From Thermaceae bacterium (GTDB lineage: Bacteria > Deinococcota > Deinococci > Deinococcales > Marinithermaceae): a DNA stretch of 14,953 nt. The translations under genes were made by a program, and so were the position numbers. Positions within the stretch are counted from its first letter, which is position 1. Each line of letters opens with the position of its first letter. Shown here piece by piece: positions 6,647-13,059 of the stretch. Below the pieces are notes generated by a model that was given only the letters and a program-made list of their open reading frames with translations, was not told where the DNA came from and searched no databases. The DNA lies in contig JALVVO010000063.1 of NCBI GenBank assembly GCA_027023345.1, forward strand, positions 521 through 15,473. Direction: 5' to 3'.

Positions 6647-7233
6647 ATCTGCCCGAGAAAGCTTTGGAGCGCTCGGGCGAAGTTTCGGAGCTCGTGTTTT
6701 TCCGCGATGGCGCGGAGCCAGGCCTCGGGGCTTGGGGGATTTTGCAAGGCGGCGCGCAGCGCCCGGATTCCCGCGAGGGTGCGGCGAGGCTGGCCGTTCG
6801 CCCGGATCTCCGCTTCCAGCAAATCGGTGAGAAACGCGTCCGGGTGGAGCGGTTCGAGCTCGAAAGGAGCGAGGGCCGCTTCGGGAAAGTCCTTAAGGTT
6901 GTAAGTGACGAGCACCTCGGCGCCTCCCGCGAAGGCCGCGGCCACCACGTGGCGGTCGCCCTTGTCGGGGAGCTCGATTTTGCTCAGGTAGGGTAGGTAC
7001 GCGCTTTGGGGGACCACGGCGCGGGAAAAGTGTTCCCTCATGCGATTGGCTCGCCGTTGAATGCGGTCCGCTTTGAGATCGGGGCGCTTTTCCAAAAGGC
7101 GGCGAGTCCACTCCGCCTCCACCTTGAGGGACCAGAGGGGTTCGAAGAGCTCTTCGGCGGCCAACCTAAGAAGAAGATCGGTTACCGCAACAGAGTAAAG
7201 TACCGAGGCGTCGAGGAAGGCCCGCGGTCCCAC
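6643..7233 (-). CDS. PIN-domain ribonuclease toxin (VapC-like)
   Basis: A 196-residue protein with a GTG start. It begins with FLDASVLY (Asp8), continues with VEAEWTRRL (Glu39/41), and has LPDKGDRHVVAAA (Asp90 and Asp93) and VTYNLKDFP (Asp115), the acidic set of a PIN nuclease. Toxins of this fold cut RNA, usually tRNA or rRNA, when freed from their antitoxin. The PIN domain covers about residues 1-130; the rest (about 65 residues) is a helical tail. It starts 9 nt after the stop of the HTH gene and has a poor ribosome site, so it probably depends on coupling. The pair lies between lysZ and lysJ. Whether it is an active toxin is inferred from family and arrangement. Confidence 0.82.
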   Translation of the reverse strand: MGPRAFLDASVLYSVAVTDLLLRLAAEELFEPLWSLKVEAEWTRRLLEKRPDLKADRIQRRANRMREHFSRAVVPQSAYLPYLSKIELPDKGDRHVVAAAFAGGAEVLVTYNLKDFPEAALAPFELEPLHPDAFLTDLLEAEIRANGQPRRTLAGIRALRAALQNPPSPEAWLRAIAEKHELRNFARALQSFLGQI

Positions 7234-7242
7234 GCGAGGATT

Positions 7243-7629
7243 CTATTCGTAGAGTCCAAGCTCCTCGGCCTCGCGGGTGAGCTCGTCGAGGGCCCGGTGC
7301 CGCATTTCGCGGAGAAGTTCGCGAAAGGCCAGCACGTCCCGCATCCGAACGCGGCGGTGCCGGCCCACCCGGCGAAAAGGAAGTTCGCCCGCTTCCAGGA
7401 GCTTGACCAGGTGGGGGCGCGAGACGCCGAGTAGGTCGGCGGCCTGCTGGGTGGTGAGCTCGGCCTCGAGCGGTAGGATGGCGACCGGCTCGCCGCGCTC
7501 GAGAAGGTCGAGAAGGGCAAAAAGTTTTCCCTTGAGCTCGGGCGAGATGACGGCCTCGCGGAGCCTATTGCGCAAATCGGCGATCGCTTCCCGCGACGCG
7601 GGGCCTAGTTCGAGCACGTGCGCAGGCAT
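7243..7629 (-). CDS. Excisionase-type HTH antitoxin partner of the PIN toxin
   Basis: A 128-residue protein. Residues 59-103 (LTTQQAADLLGVSRPHLVKLLEAGELPFRRVGRHRRVRMRDVLAF) form a MerR/excisionase-like winged helix as found in HTH_17 proteins. The N-terminal part (ASREAIADLRNRLREA) and the acidic C-terminus are helical and could bind the toxin. This type of HTH protein directly before a PIN gene is a known antitoxin arrangement. It has its own promoter (TTGACC-16-AATACT) in the 50-nt gap after lysZ, and GGGAGA before the ATG. It probably binds this promoter and represses the pair; no operator repeat is clear. Confidence 0.8.
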   Translation of the reverse strand: MPAHVLELGPASREAIADLRNRLREAVISPELKGKLFALLDLLERGEPVAILPLEAELTTQQAADLLGVSRPHLVKLLEAGELPFRRVGRHRRVRMRDVLAFRELLREMRHRALDELTREAEELGLYE

Positions 7630-7648
7630 CCTATCTCCCGGGGCCCAG

Positions 7649-7676
7649 AGTATTCGAAATAAACGAAACGGGTCAA
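7649..7676 (-). promoter_or_regulatory. Promoter of the antitoxin-toxin pair
   Basis: TTGACC (7671-7676) and AATACT (7649-7654) are 16 nt apart on the minus strand, in the AT-rich gap between lysZ and the antitoxin gene. A short leader would include the ribosome site GGGAGA before ATG 7629. Confidence 0.6.
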
Positions 7677-7679
7677 GCC

Positions 7680-8504
7680 CTAGTGGATCTGCGTCCCCTC
7701 CCCGGCGAGGGCGCGGGCGATGGGGCGGTCCTTGCGGGCGTCGGCGAAGACCACCCGACCCACCCCGGCGCGCACCGCCTCGGCGGCGCCAAGGACCTTC
7801 TTCTTCATCCGCCCCTCGGCGAAGGCCATGTAGCGCTCGACCTCGGCGGCGGGGATCTCGGGGATGAGGCTATCCTCGTCGGGGAAATTTTTGAGCAGAC
7901 CGGGGACGTTCGAAAGGTAAATAAGCGCCCGCGCCTGGAAGGCCTCGGCGACCCGGGCGGCGGCGACGTCGCCGTCGGTGTTGATCGCCTCGCCCTCGAA
8001 GCTCGCCGCCGGCGGGGTGAGGACCGGCAAATAGCCGTGCTCGAGGAGGAGGGAGAGGAGTTCCTTGTTCACCCGCTCCACCGAGCCCGAGTAGTCGCCG
8101 CGGTGGATCTTGACCTTGCCGTTTTCCACGTACTTGATGGCCTTTTTGCGCTTGCCCTCGAAGATGCGGCCGTCGAGACCGCTCATCCCCACCGCGTTCA
8201 CGCCGCGTCGTTGGAAGAGCTCGACCAGGTACTTGTTCATCTTCCCGGCGTAGACCATCTCGAAGATCTCGAGGGTCTTTCGGTCGGTTAGGCGGGAGGT
8301 CATGCCCCCGGGGTGGGTGAGGAACTTCGGCGGGTGGCCGAGGGCCTCGGCGAGTTTGTTGGTCTCGGCGCTCGCGCCGTGGACCAGGATAAGCCGCGTC
8401 CCCTCCTTCCAGAGCCGGGCGGCGTCCTCGACCACGGCCTCATAGTTAATCCCCTCGGCGCCTCCTACCTTGACGACGATCAGCCCGTCTTCCACGCCCC
8501 GCAT
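7680..8504 (-). CDS. lysZ: LysZ: [LysW]-aminoadipate 6-kinase
   Basis: A 274-residue amino-acid kinase of the N-acetylglutamate kinase (ArgB) type, which phosphorylates the side-chain carboxyl of LysW-bound aminoadipate before reduction by LysY. Visible motifs are IVVKVGG (9-15, Lys12), LVHGAS (40-45), LTPPAASFEGEAINTDGDVAAARVA (162-186, nucleotide and Mg sites) and EGRMKKKV (230-237), the last typical of this family. The ATG at 8504 has only a weak ribosome site. A GTG three codons later is possible, and Thermus enzymes as I recall begin close to IVVKVGG, so the first eight residues are uncertain. It lies 24 nt after the glycoside hydrolase gene, separated from lysY by two non-lysine genes. 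Confidence 0.95.
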   Translation of the reverse strand: MRGVEDGLIVVKVGGAEGINYEAVVEDAARLWKEGTRLILVHGASAETNKLAEALGHPPKFLTHPGGMTSRLTDRKTLEIFEMVYAGKMNKYLVELFQRRGVNAVGMSGLDGRIFEGKRKKAIKYVENGKVKIHRGDYSGSVERVNKELLSLLLEHGYLPVLTPPAASFEGEAINTDGDVAAARVAEAFQARALIYLSNVPGLLKNFPDEDSLIPEIPAAEVERYMAFAEGRMKKKVLGAAEAVRAGVGRVVFADARKDRPIARALAGEGTQIH

Positions 8505-8528
8505 TTTCTTGCAACGAGTGGGTTTTGG

Positions 8529-9614
8529 CTAGGGGGCGCGTTCCCGAAAGACCCGGGCGGCGGGCTTTTCGCTCCCGTCCTCGCGAAGGAGGCCATAGCG
8601 GTCGCCGCCCTCGTCCACCAGGCGGTACCAAAGGGCGGCCCGGACCTTCCAGCGGGGCGCGTGCTTTTCGAGCAGGTCGAGGGCGATTGCGAGGTGGCGG
8701 GCCTGCTCTTCCTCGCTTCCCGCCTCGCCCCACTCCCTGCCGCTCGCGACCCCGAACTCGGTGAGCCAGAGCTCGAGCTCAGCCCGACCGGTTTCGTCGA
8801 GCCATTCCCGGATCCAGTCGAGCCCGCCCTCGAAGCACCAGGGCGGGGAGAGGGGGTCTTCCTCGTTGCACTGGTTGGGGTATTGGGCGAAGCCGTGGTG
8901 GGGGCCGTCCCGCTCGTCGGGGCCGGCGTAGGGGTGAAGGGCGAGGGCGTCCATCCGGGCGCCGGCCTCAAAGAGCGCCTTCAGGTACTCGAGGTCGGCG
9001 CCGGCGAGGGAGCCGCCGAGCACGGGGAGCTCGGGAAGGCGGCGCTTCATGGCGTCGTAGGTCGCGTTCAGGAGGCCGGCGTACTCGCGAGCGTGGTCGA
9101 GCGGTACCAGGACGTAGGTGCCCTCGCGGGGCTTCACGTTTCCCCAGAACTCGATGCTGTTGGGCTCGTTCCAGACCTCGACCGCGGCCACCCGCTCCGG
9201 CCCCACAGCCGCAACCAGCCGCACCAGGGCGCCCGCGAAGTCGGCGTAGTGCTCGGGCCTAGGCGGGTCGGGGGGATCGTCGCTTCCGCTCGCCCAGGGC
9301 GGGCTTTGGGAGAGGAGCAGCACGGCGGAAAGGCCGAGCTCCTCGGCGTGCATAAAACGCGCCCTGACCTCGCTAAGGTAGACGGAGTCGAAGGTGCCCT
9401 TTTCCTCGGGCTCGAGCGCGGCCCAGTCCACGGGCACGCGCACGACTCGGGCCCCGAGCGCCGCGGCCCGGTCGAGCCTTGCCAAAAACGCCGCCGGCGC
9501 CTCGGTCTCGGCGACGTGGACCCCGAGCAGGTAGGGCGGCGGCGGGGCCCCCGAGCGGCAGGCCGCGAACAGAAGGACGGCCAGCGCCGCGGCCATTGTG
9601 GACCCTTTTCGCAT
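8529..9614 (-). CDS. Putative lipoprotein glycoside hydrolase, (beta/alpha)8 fold
   Basis: A 361-residue exported protein. The start MRKGSTMAAALAVLLFAAC is a signal peptide that ends in a Cys (19) with AA before it. This is lipobox-like, although Phe at -3 is unusual. The rest fits a clan GH-A hydrolase: LGVHV at 30-34, RVPVDWAALEP at 59-69, VEVWNEPNS at 145-153 (Glu150 as acid/base) and LWLTEFG at 282-288 (Glu286 as nucleophile), then LWYRLVDEG near the end. Relatives include GH5 and GH39 enzymes; I cannot name the substrate. Cys249 and Cys260 could form a disulfide. It starts 11 nt after the arginine kinase gene, whose TAA stop forms part of a -10-like TAAGAT box. No role in lysine synthesis is evident. 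Confidence 0.8.
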   Translation of the reverse strand: MRKGSTMAAALAVLLFAACRSGAPPPPYLLGVHVAETEAPAAFLARLDRAAALGARVVRVPVDWAALEPEEKGTFDSVYLSEVRARFMHAEELGLSAVLLLSQSPPWASGSDDPPDPPRPEHYADFAGALVRLVAAVGPERVAAVEVWNEPNSIEFWGNVKPREGTYVLVPLDHAREYAGLLNATYDAMKRRLPELPVLGGSLAGADLEYLKALFEAGARMDALALHPYAGPDERDGPHHGFAQYPNQCNEEDPLSPPWCFEGGLDWIREWLDETGRAELELWLTEFGVASGREWGEAGSEEEQARHLAIALDLLEKHAPRWKVRAALWYRLVDEGGDRYGLLREDGSEKPAARVFRERAP

Positions 9615-9622
9615 AATGCCCC

Positions 9623-9628
9623 ATCTTA
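9623..9628 (-). promoter_or_regulatory. -10 box TAAGAT for the glycoside hydrolase, overlapping the kinase stop codon
   Basis: TAAGAT lies 8 nt before ATG 9614 on the minus strand, and its TAA is the stop of the arginine kinase gene. No Shine-Dalgarno site is present apart from GGGG. No -35 box was recognised. Confidence 0.35.
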
Positions 9629-10636
9629 CCCCGCGGCCTGGATGAGCGCCTGGACTCCCTTCGCAAGCTGGGTGATGGCCTCGACCTCGGTGACCCCGAG
9701 GCGTCGCTTATTGGAGACGTCATAAACCCCGCCTTCGGCCTCGGTGTGCTCGCCGTGGGTGCCCCGGACCTGGAGGCCGTGGGCACGGGCGATGGCCTTG
9801 ACCTCGTCCTCGGCGAGGTGGGGAAGGCGGATGTGGACGCTCGCTCGCATCGCCGTGCCCAGGTTGGTGGGGCAGCTGGTGAGGTAGCCGAGGCGCTCAG
9901 AGTAGGCGAAGGTAAGGCGCGCTTCGAGGAGCTTTAGGGCTCTCGCCAGGCGCGAAAAGACGCTTTTCAGGTCGGCGCCCCTTTCCATGCTGATGATCCT
10001 CAGCTGGTCCTCCTCGTTCAGCCAGACGAGGAAGGTCCTCGCCTTATTCATGAAGACGCCGCGGGCATCCGGCCAGTCGCGATTGAAGCCCCCGGCCTCG
10101 AGGAAGCGGTCCTCGGCCTTGAAGAGGAGGTGGGCCTCGACGAGCTGCTTCTTTGTGGCCTCGTCCATGGCGGAAAGGGGTTGGTATTCCCCAGCGAGCT
10201 CCCCGGGGAGGGTGGAAAGCGCCCGCACGATGGCGCGCTCGGCCATCCGCCGCTCGCGCCGATCGATCACCGGGCCGAAGGGGAAGCAGCAAAGGTTCCG
10301 CGCCACCCGGATCCGGGTGGAGAGGACGAAGCGGCCCTCGGGGTCGGGGTTTTCGACCTCGAGGTGGGCGGGGTCGAGGTCCGAAGCATGCCGGTCCTCG
10401 GGTCCAAAGCCGTGGTAGGCGGCGATGATGGGGTCAAGAAGGGGCGCAAAGACCTCGTAGCTCTCCTCGTCGCCGGCGTAGACGCCGATCGCCGAGTCGG
10501 GGTTTTGGATCCCTGAGGCGATCAGGTGCTCGAGCCGGACCCCGAAGTAGGTCTCGCGGTCCTTGAGGGCATCAAAGACCTCGGGGGTGAGGAAGCGGGC
10601 GAGGAGGGAAGCGCCCTCGATTTTGGGGTAGGACAT
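9626..10636 (-). CDS. Phosphagen (arginine) kinase, two-domain ATP:guanido phosphotransferase
   Basis: A 336-residue protein that aligns with animal arginine kinase over its whole length, including the small N-terminal domain (LTPEVFDALKD at 16-26, DSAIGVYAGDEESY at 47-60, DPIIAAYHG at 68-76) that the protein-arginine kinase McsB lacks. Key residues are present: STRIR (106-110) and LRIISM (212-217) for ATP, NEED (207-210, Glu209), reactive Cys255 in SCPTNLGTAMRASVH, Arg264, and RGTHGEHTEAEGG (291-303) with Arg291 and Glu296. The short guanidino-specificity loop fits arginine rather than creatine. Such enzymes buffer ATP by storing phosphoarginine and are rare in bacteria. I chose ATG 10636, where homology begins; an ATG at 10699 would overlap lysY. 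TAGACT 5 nt upstream suggests a leaderless start, 17 nt after lysY. Family very sure; substrate likely arginine. Confidence 0.93.
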   Translation of the reverse strand: MSYPKIEGASLLARFLTPEVFDALKDRETYFGVRLEHLIASGIQNPDSAIGVYAGDEESYEVFAPLLDPIIAAYHGFGPEDRHASDLDPAHLEVENPDPEGRFVLSTRIRVARNLCCFPFGPVIDRRERRMAERAIVRALSTLPGELAGEYQPLSAMDEATKKQLVEAHLLFKAEDRFLEAGGFNRDWPDARGVFMNKARTFLVWLNEEDQLRIISMERGADLKSVFSRLARALKLLEARLTFAYSERLGYLTSCPTNLGTAMRASVHIRLPHLAEDEVKAIARAHGLQVRGTHGEHTEAEGGVYDVSNKRRLGVTEVEAITQLAKGVQALIQAAG

Positions 10637-10641
10637 GCCCC

Positions 10642-10647
10642 AGTCTA
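10642..10647 (-). promoter_or_regulatory. -10 box TAGACT for the arginine kinase gene, leaderless type
   Basis: TAGACT lies 5 nt before ATG 10636 on the minus strand, in the 17-nt gap after lysY. The arrangement TAGACT-GGGGC-ATG is nearly the same as TAAACT-GGGGC-ATG before the secreted protein gene at 3806. No -35 box is clear. Confidence 0.45.
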
Positions 10648-10653
10648 CGCCCC

Positions 10654-11691
10654 CTAGGGGTGGAGCCCCGGCCATTCCAGCCCGGCCTTCTCGTCCCACC
10701 CCATGCGGATATTCAGCGCTTGGATGGCGTGGCCGGCGGTGCCTTTGACCAGGTTGTCAATCGCCGAGATCACCACCAGCCGGCCGGTGTCGGGCTCAAG
10801 CTCAAACCCCACCTCAGCGAAGTTCGTTCCCTCGACGACCTTGGGATCGGGGTAGCGGAAAAGGCCCCGCTTTTGCTTGACGACCCGCACGAAGGGGGCG
10901 TCCCGGTAGACCTCGCGGTAGGCGGAGAAGACGTCGCGCTCACTGAGGCCATCCTGCAAAAAGAGCTGCGCGGTCATCAGCACCCCCCGGATGCGGTCGG
11001 TGGCGATCGCGGTCATGTGGACCTCGACCTCGCCGGGGAGGTACTCGATCACCTCGGCGGTGTGGCGGTGCCCGGTGGCCTTGTAGACCCGGTAGGAGCC
11101 GGCGCGCTCGGGGTGGTGGTTGGCCGCGCTGGGCTCGGCGCCGCCCTCGGAGGTGCCCACCAGCACGGTGACGAAAACCGGCCCGGGCTTCACGACGCCG
11201 GTCTTGTAAAGGGGGTAAAGGGCGATCAGCGTGGCGGTGGCGTTGCAGCCGGCGCCGGCAAGGTAGTCCTTTTGCAAAATCTCTTCGCGGTTCACCTCGG
11301 GGTTCGCGTAGGCGAACTTGGGAAGGAGATCCGGCCGGGGGTGGGGCCCGCCGTAGTACTTTTCGTAGAGGTCCGCGCGCTTTAGGCGAAAGTCGGCGGA
11401 GAGGTCAATGACGTACTTCGCACCTCCCGCGTACTTCTCGAACTCCTTGGCGGCGAGCCCGTGGGGCAGGGCGAGGACGACGAGGTCGGCTTCTTGGATC
11501 GCGTCGGGGCTCGTGAACTTCAGGTTCGTGAGGCCGCGGAGGTTCGGGTGGACGAAGGGGACGGGAACGCCGGCGTGCTTTCTTGAGGTGGCCTGGACGA
11601 CCTCGAGGTAGGGGTGCAAGAGCGCAAGCCGAAGAAACTCGCCCCCGGCGTAGCCAGAAGCGCCGACGATGACGGTGGAGAGCCGGTACAT
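10654..11691 (-). CDS. lysY: LysY: [LysW]-aminoadipate 6-phosphate reductase
   Basis: A 345-residue homologue of ArgC that reduces LysW-bound aminoadipyl phosphate to the semialdehyde with NADPH. The Rossmann motif IVGASGYAGGEFLRL (8-22), the catalytic Cys149 in AGAGCNATATL, and GHRHTAEV (207-214) with the catalytic His are present, as is GTSEGGAEPS at 179-188. The length is normal for the family. TATGAT sits 6 nt before the ATG and no ribosome site is present, which suggests a leaderless transcript starting here. It opens the second half of the lysine cluster and is divergent from the AT-rich gene at 11782, which separates it from lysX; in Thermus, as I recall, lysX, lysY and lysZ lie close together. 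Confidence 0.95.
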   Translation of the reverse strand: MYRLSTVIVGASGYAGGEFLRLALLHPYLEVVQATSRKHAGVPVPFVHPNLRGLTNLKFTSPDAIQEADLVVLALPHGLAAKEFEKYAGGAKYVIDLSADFRLKRADLYEKYYGGPHPRPDLLPKFAYANPEVNREEILQKDYLAGAGCNATATLIALYPLYKTGVVKPGPVFVTVLVGTSEGGAEPSAANHHPERAGSYRVYKATGHRHTAEVIEYLPGEVEVHMTAIATDRIRGVLMTAQLFLQDGLSERDVFSAYREVYRDAPFVRVVKQKRGLFRYPDPKVVEGTNFAEVGFELEPDTGRLVVISAIDNLVKGTAGHAIQALNIRMGWDEKAGLEWPGLHP

Positions 11692-11697
11692 GACACA

Positions 11698-11703
11698 ATC
11701 ATA
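11698..11703 (-). promoter_or_regulatory. -10 box TATGAT for lysY, leaderless type
   Basis: TATGAT on the minus strand ends 6 nt before ATG 11691. The spacer TGTGTC has no Shine-Dalgarno character. The -35 region is a poor match. The 90-nt gap 11692-11781 must hold the promoters of both divergent genes. Confidence 0.55.
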
Positions 11704-11769
11704 GCGTTCGTTCGTCCAGCCTCATTTCCTTGGTGTGAAATTTCGAGACTTGTGTGTCAGGCAAAGTGC

Positions 11770-11775
11770 TAAGTT
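11770..11775 (+). promoter_or_regulatory. -10 box TAAGTT for the AT-rich HEPN-like gene
   Basis: TAAGTT ends 6 nt before ATG 11782, with no ribosome site between them. The -35 region is weak. Confidence 0.4.
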
Positions 11776-11781
11776 GTAGCT

Positions 11782-12402
11782 ATGAATGAACTTGAAGTGA
11801 ATGAACTTGAAGTGTTGGTAAACAGGGTTAGCAGGGATCTCCAAGAAATACATAACTTGCTTCTGGGTGAAGGAAAAGTGCAAGAGCCTGGCAGACTTGG
11901 TATTCGCTTCCCTCGCGGGTATATAAGGAAACTAAACGAATTTGAGGAAAGGCTACCCTTTGTAGTAGATCCTATTCTAAAAAGAAACATATCTTACGCA
12001 TTCCAGTACACCGACTTGCTTCGATGGATGTCGAACTGGTTCGATATAGGGCTTTCTATTCTCAGTATTCATAACAAAACGGGCATCTTAGTTTTTGCAA
12101 GTATCGCCGAAGCGATGATGGTAGGCTTTATCCAGTCATCGGGAGGTTCGCTAAAATGTTCAGAGGATGCTACGTTTTATGAAATGATCAGGTGTTTGCA
12201 CAAGGAATCCGTACTTTCACAAGATCTTGCTGAGGGATTGCACTGGCTGCGCGAACAGCGGAATAATATTCATCTTAAGAAGGTTTCGTTGGAAGAGCAA
12301 AGTAAAGAGTATGAAAAGTATTCTTTCGGTGAGTACAATAGAGCCCGAAATTTAGTTCAAGCGCTCAACAATGCGCTTATCGAGGAGTACTACAAGCATT
12401 GA
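11782..12402 (+). CDS. AT-rich orphan gene, HEPN-like RNase motif, probable recent transfer
   Basis: A 206-residue protein that I do not recognise by name. It is largely helical by eye. Near the end it has WLREQRNNIHL (155-165), in which Arg157 and His164 fit the Rx4-6H signature of HEPN domains; the RN-x-x-H core is also seen in DUF4145-like and abortive-infection proteins. Residues 100-120 (TGILVFASIAEAMMVGFIQS) are hydrophobic and fit the buried helix before that motif. The gene is clearly richer in A and T than any neighbour, uses AT-ending codons, and lies on the opposite strand inside the lysine cluster, which points to acquisition. A 15-bp tandem duplication makes its start read MNELEVNELEV. 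A HEPN function is inferred from one short motif; a defence role is only a guess. Confidence 0.6.
   Translation: MNELEVNELEVLVNRVSRDLQEIHNLLLGEGKVQEPGRLGIRFPRGYIRKLNEFEERLPFVVDPILKRNISYAFQYTDLLRWMSNWFDIGLSILSIHNKTGILVFASIAEAMMVGFIQSSGGSLKCSEDATFYEMIRCLHKESVLSQDLAEGLHWLREQRNNIHLKKVSLEEQSKEYEKYSFGEYNRARNLVQALNNALIEEYYKH
11785..11814 (+). repeat. 15-bp tandem duplication at the 5' end of the AT-rich gene
   Basis: AATGAACTTGAAGTG occurs twice without a gap (11785-11799, 11800-11814). The result is in frame and doubles NELEV in the protein. An exact copy suggests recent slippage or a coding variant of no consequence. Confidence 0.95.
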
Positions 12403-12551
12403 TTAGCTTTGTATTTTATCTAGTTTTCGAGATATGGGAAACCTGCTCAGGTGCTCTGGTTTCATGGCCAGAGCATGATGAGCAAATGGCGGTTGTTGGA
12501 TATGTCCTATTGGATGAGCGAATTTCGCTCACGGCGTGAGCGAACTGCAGG
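12403..12551. other. 149-nt gap at the junction of AT-rich and GC-rich DNA, with inverted repeats
   Basis: Between two convergent genes. It holds a stem GCTCTGG/CCAGAGC (12453-12459, 12468-12474) and the TGAGCGAA cluster described separately. Composition shifts from AT-rich to GC-rich across it. I see no gene, tRNA or transposase remnant. Confidence 0.6.
12515..12544. repeat. Three alternating copies of TGAGCGAA forming two mutually exclusive hairpins
   Basis: TGAGCGAA (12515-12522), its complement TTCGCTCA (12524-12531) and TGAGCGAA again (12537-12544) lie side by side. The outer pair 12524-12533/12535-12544 extends to a 10-bp near-perfect palindrome. It sits just after the stop of the DUF488 gene on the minus strand and may end that transcript, but no U-tract follows. 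Confidence 0.7.
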
Positions 12552-13055
12552 CTAGGGGAGCTCGCCGCGGAAGAGCGGGGCCTCCTCGGCCTGGATCTGG
12601 GCCTCGGATTCGACGCGGCCATCGTGGCGGATGTGGCGCACTTCCTCGGGCGGGACGCCCTTTTCGAGCAGGGCGCGGGCGACGAGGAAGCGCCGGTGGC
12701 AGCGGCGGGGGTTTTCCTCGGCGCAGAGGAGGGCGAGGGTCTGCCCCTCTTCGCGGAGCTGAAGAAGGATCTCGATCCCTTCCCAGAAGCGGGGGTCGGC
12801 GAGCCTCGCGGCCACGTCGAGGGCGCCCTTTTTGCCCCGGGGCTTGCCGCCGAGCCGGTCGCCCATCCAGAGGTAGCCGATGCCCGCCTCCATGAGGGCC
12901 TTGGCCAGGGCCTGCTGGTTGGCCTCGGGATTCGCCCGGGAAAAGGGCACGGCCCGGACGTCCACCACCAGGTCCACGCCGCAAGCCTTGAGGTGCTCGG
13001 TGAGCTCCCGGGCGGAAAGCCGTCCGTGGCCTACGGTGTAGAAGGGCCTCGGCAA
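12552..13055 (-). CDS. DUF488 family protein
   Basis: A 167-residue protein with the DUF488 pattern: FYTVGHGRLSARELTEHL (5-22), DVRAVPFSRANPE (32-44), AGIGYLWMGDRLGGKP (57-72), LLCAEENPRRCHRRFLVA (109-126, Cys111, Cys119, His120) and EVRHIRHDG (138-146). The biochemical role of this family is not settled; the Cys-x7-Cys-His-Arg segment looks like a catalytic or metal site. The start codon is TTG at 13055, with GGGG 7 nt before it, only 4 nt after the lysX stop, so translation is probably coupled to lysX. It is the last minus-strand gene before the AT-rich insertion. The operon position suggests co-expression with lysine synthesis, but no direct role can be read from the sequence. Confidence 0.85.
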   Translation of the reverse strand: MPRPFYTVGHGRLSARELTEHLKACGVDLVVDVRAVPFSRANPEANQQALAKALMEAGIGYLWMGDRLGGKPRGKKGALDVAARLADPRFWEGIEILLQLREEGQTLALLCAEENPRRCHRRFLVARALLEKGVPPEEVRHIRHDGRVESEAQIQAEEAPLFRGELP

Positions 13056-13059
13056 GCGA

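Noticed and set aside
9626..10636. Reading the kinase as McsB, the protein-arginine kinase
   Set aside because: It has the N-terminal phosphagen-kinase domain and the short specificity loop, and its sequence follows arginine kinase throughout. McsB lacks that domain, and no mcsA or clpC lies nearby.
10637..10699. Start of the arginine kinase at ATG 10699
   Set aside because: The 21 added residues overlap the lysY end and match nothing in the family; homology begins just after ATG 10636.
11692..11781. tRNA or riboswitch in the lysY divergent gap (lysine or other)
   Set aside because: The 90 nt hold no cloverleaf or known riboswitch core, and the boxes lie too close to the starts to leave room for a leader RNA.
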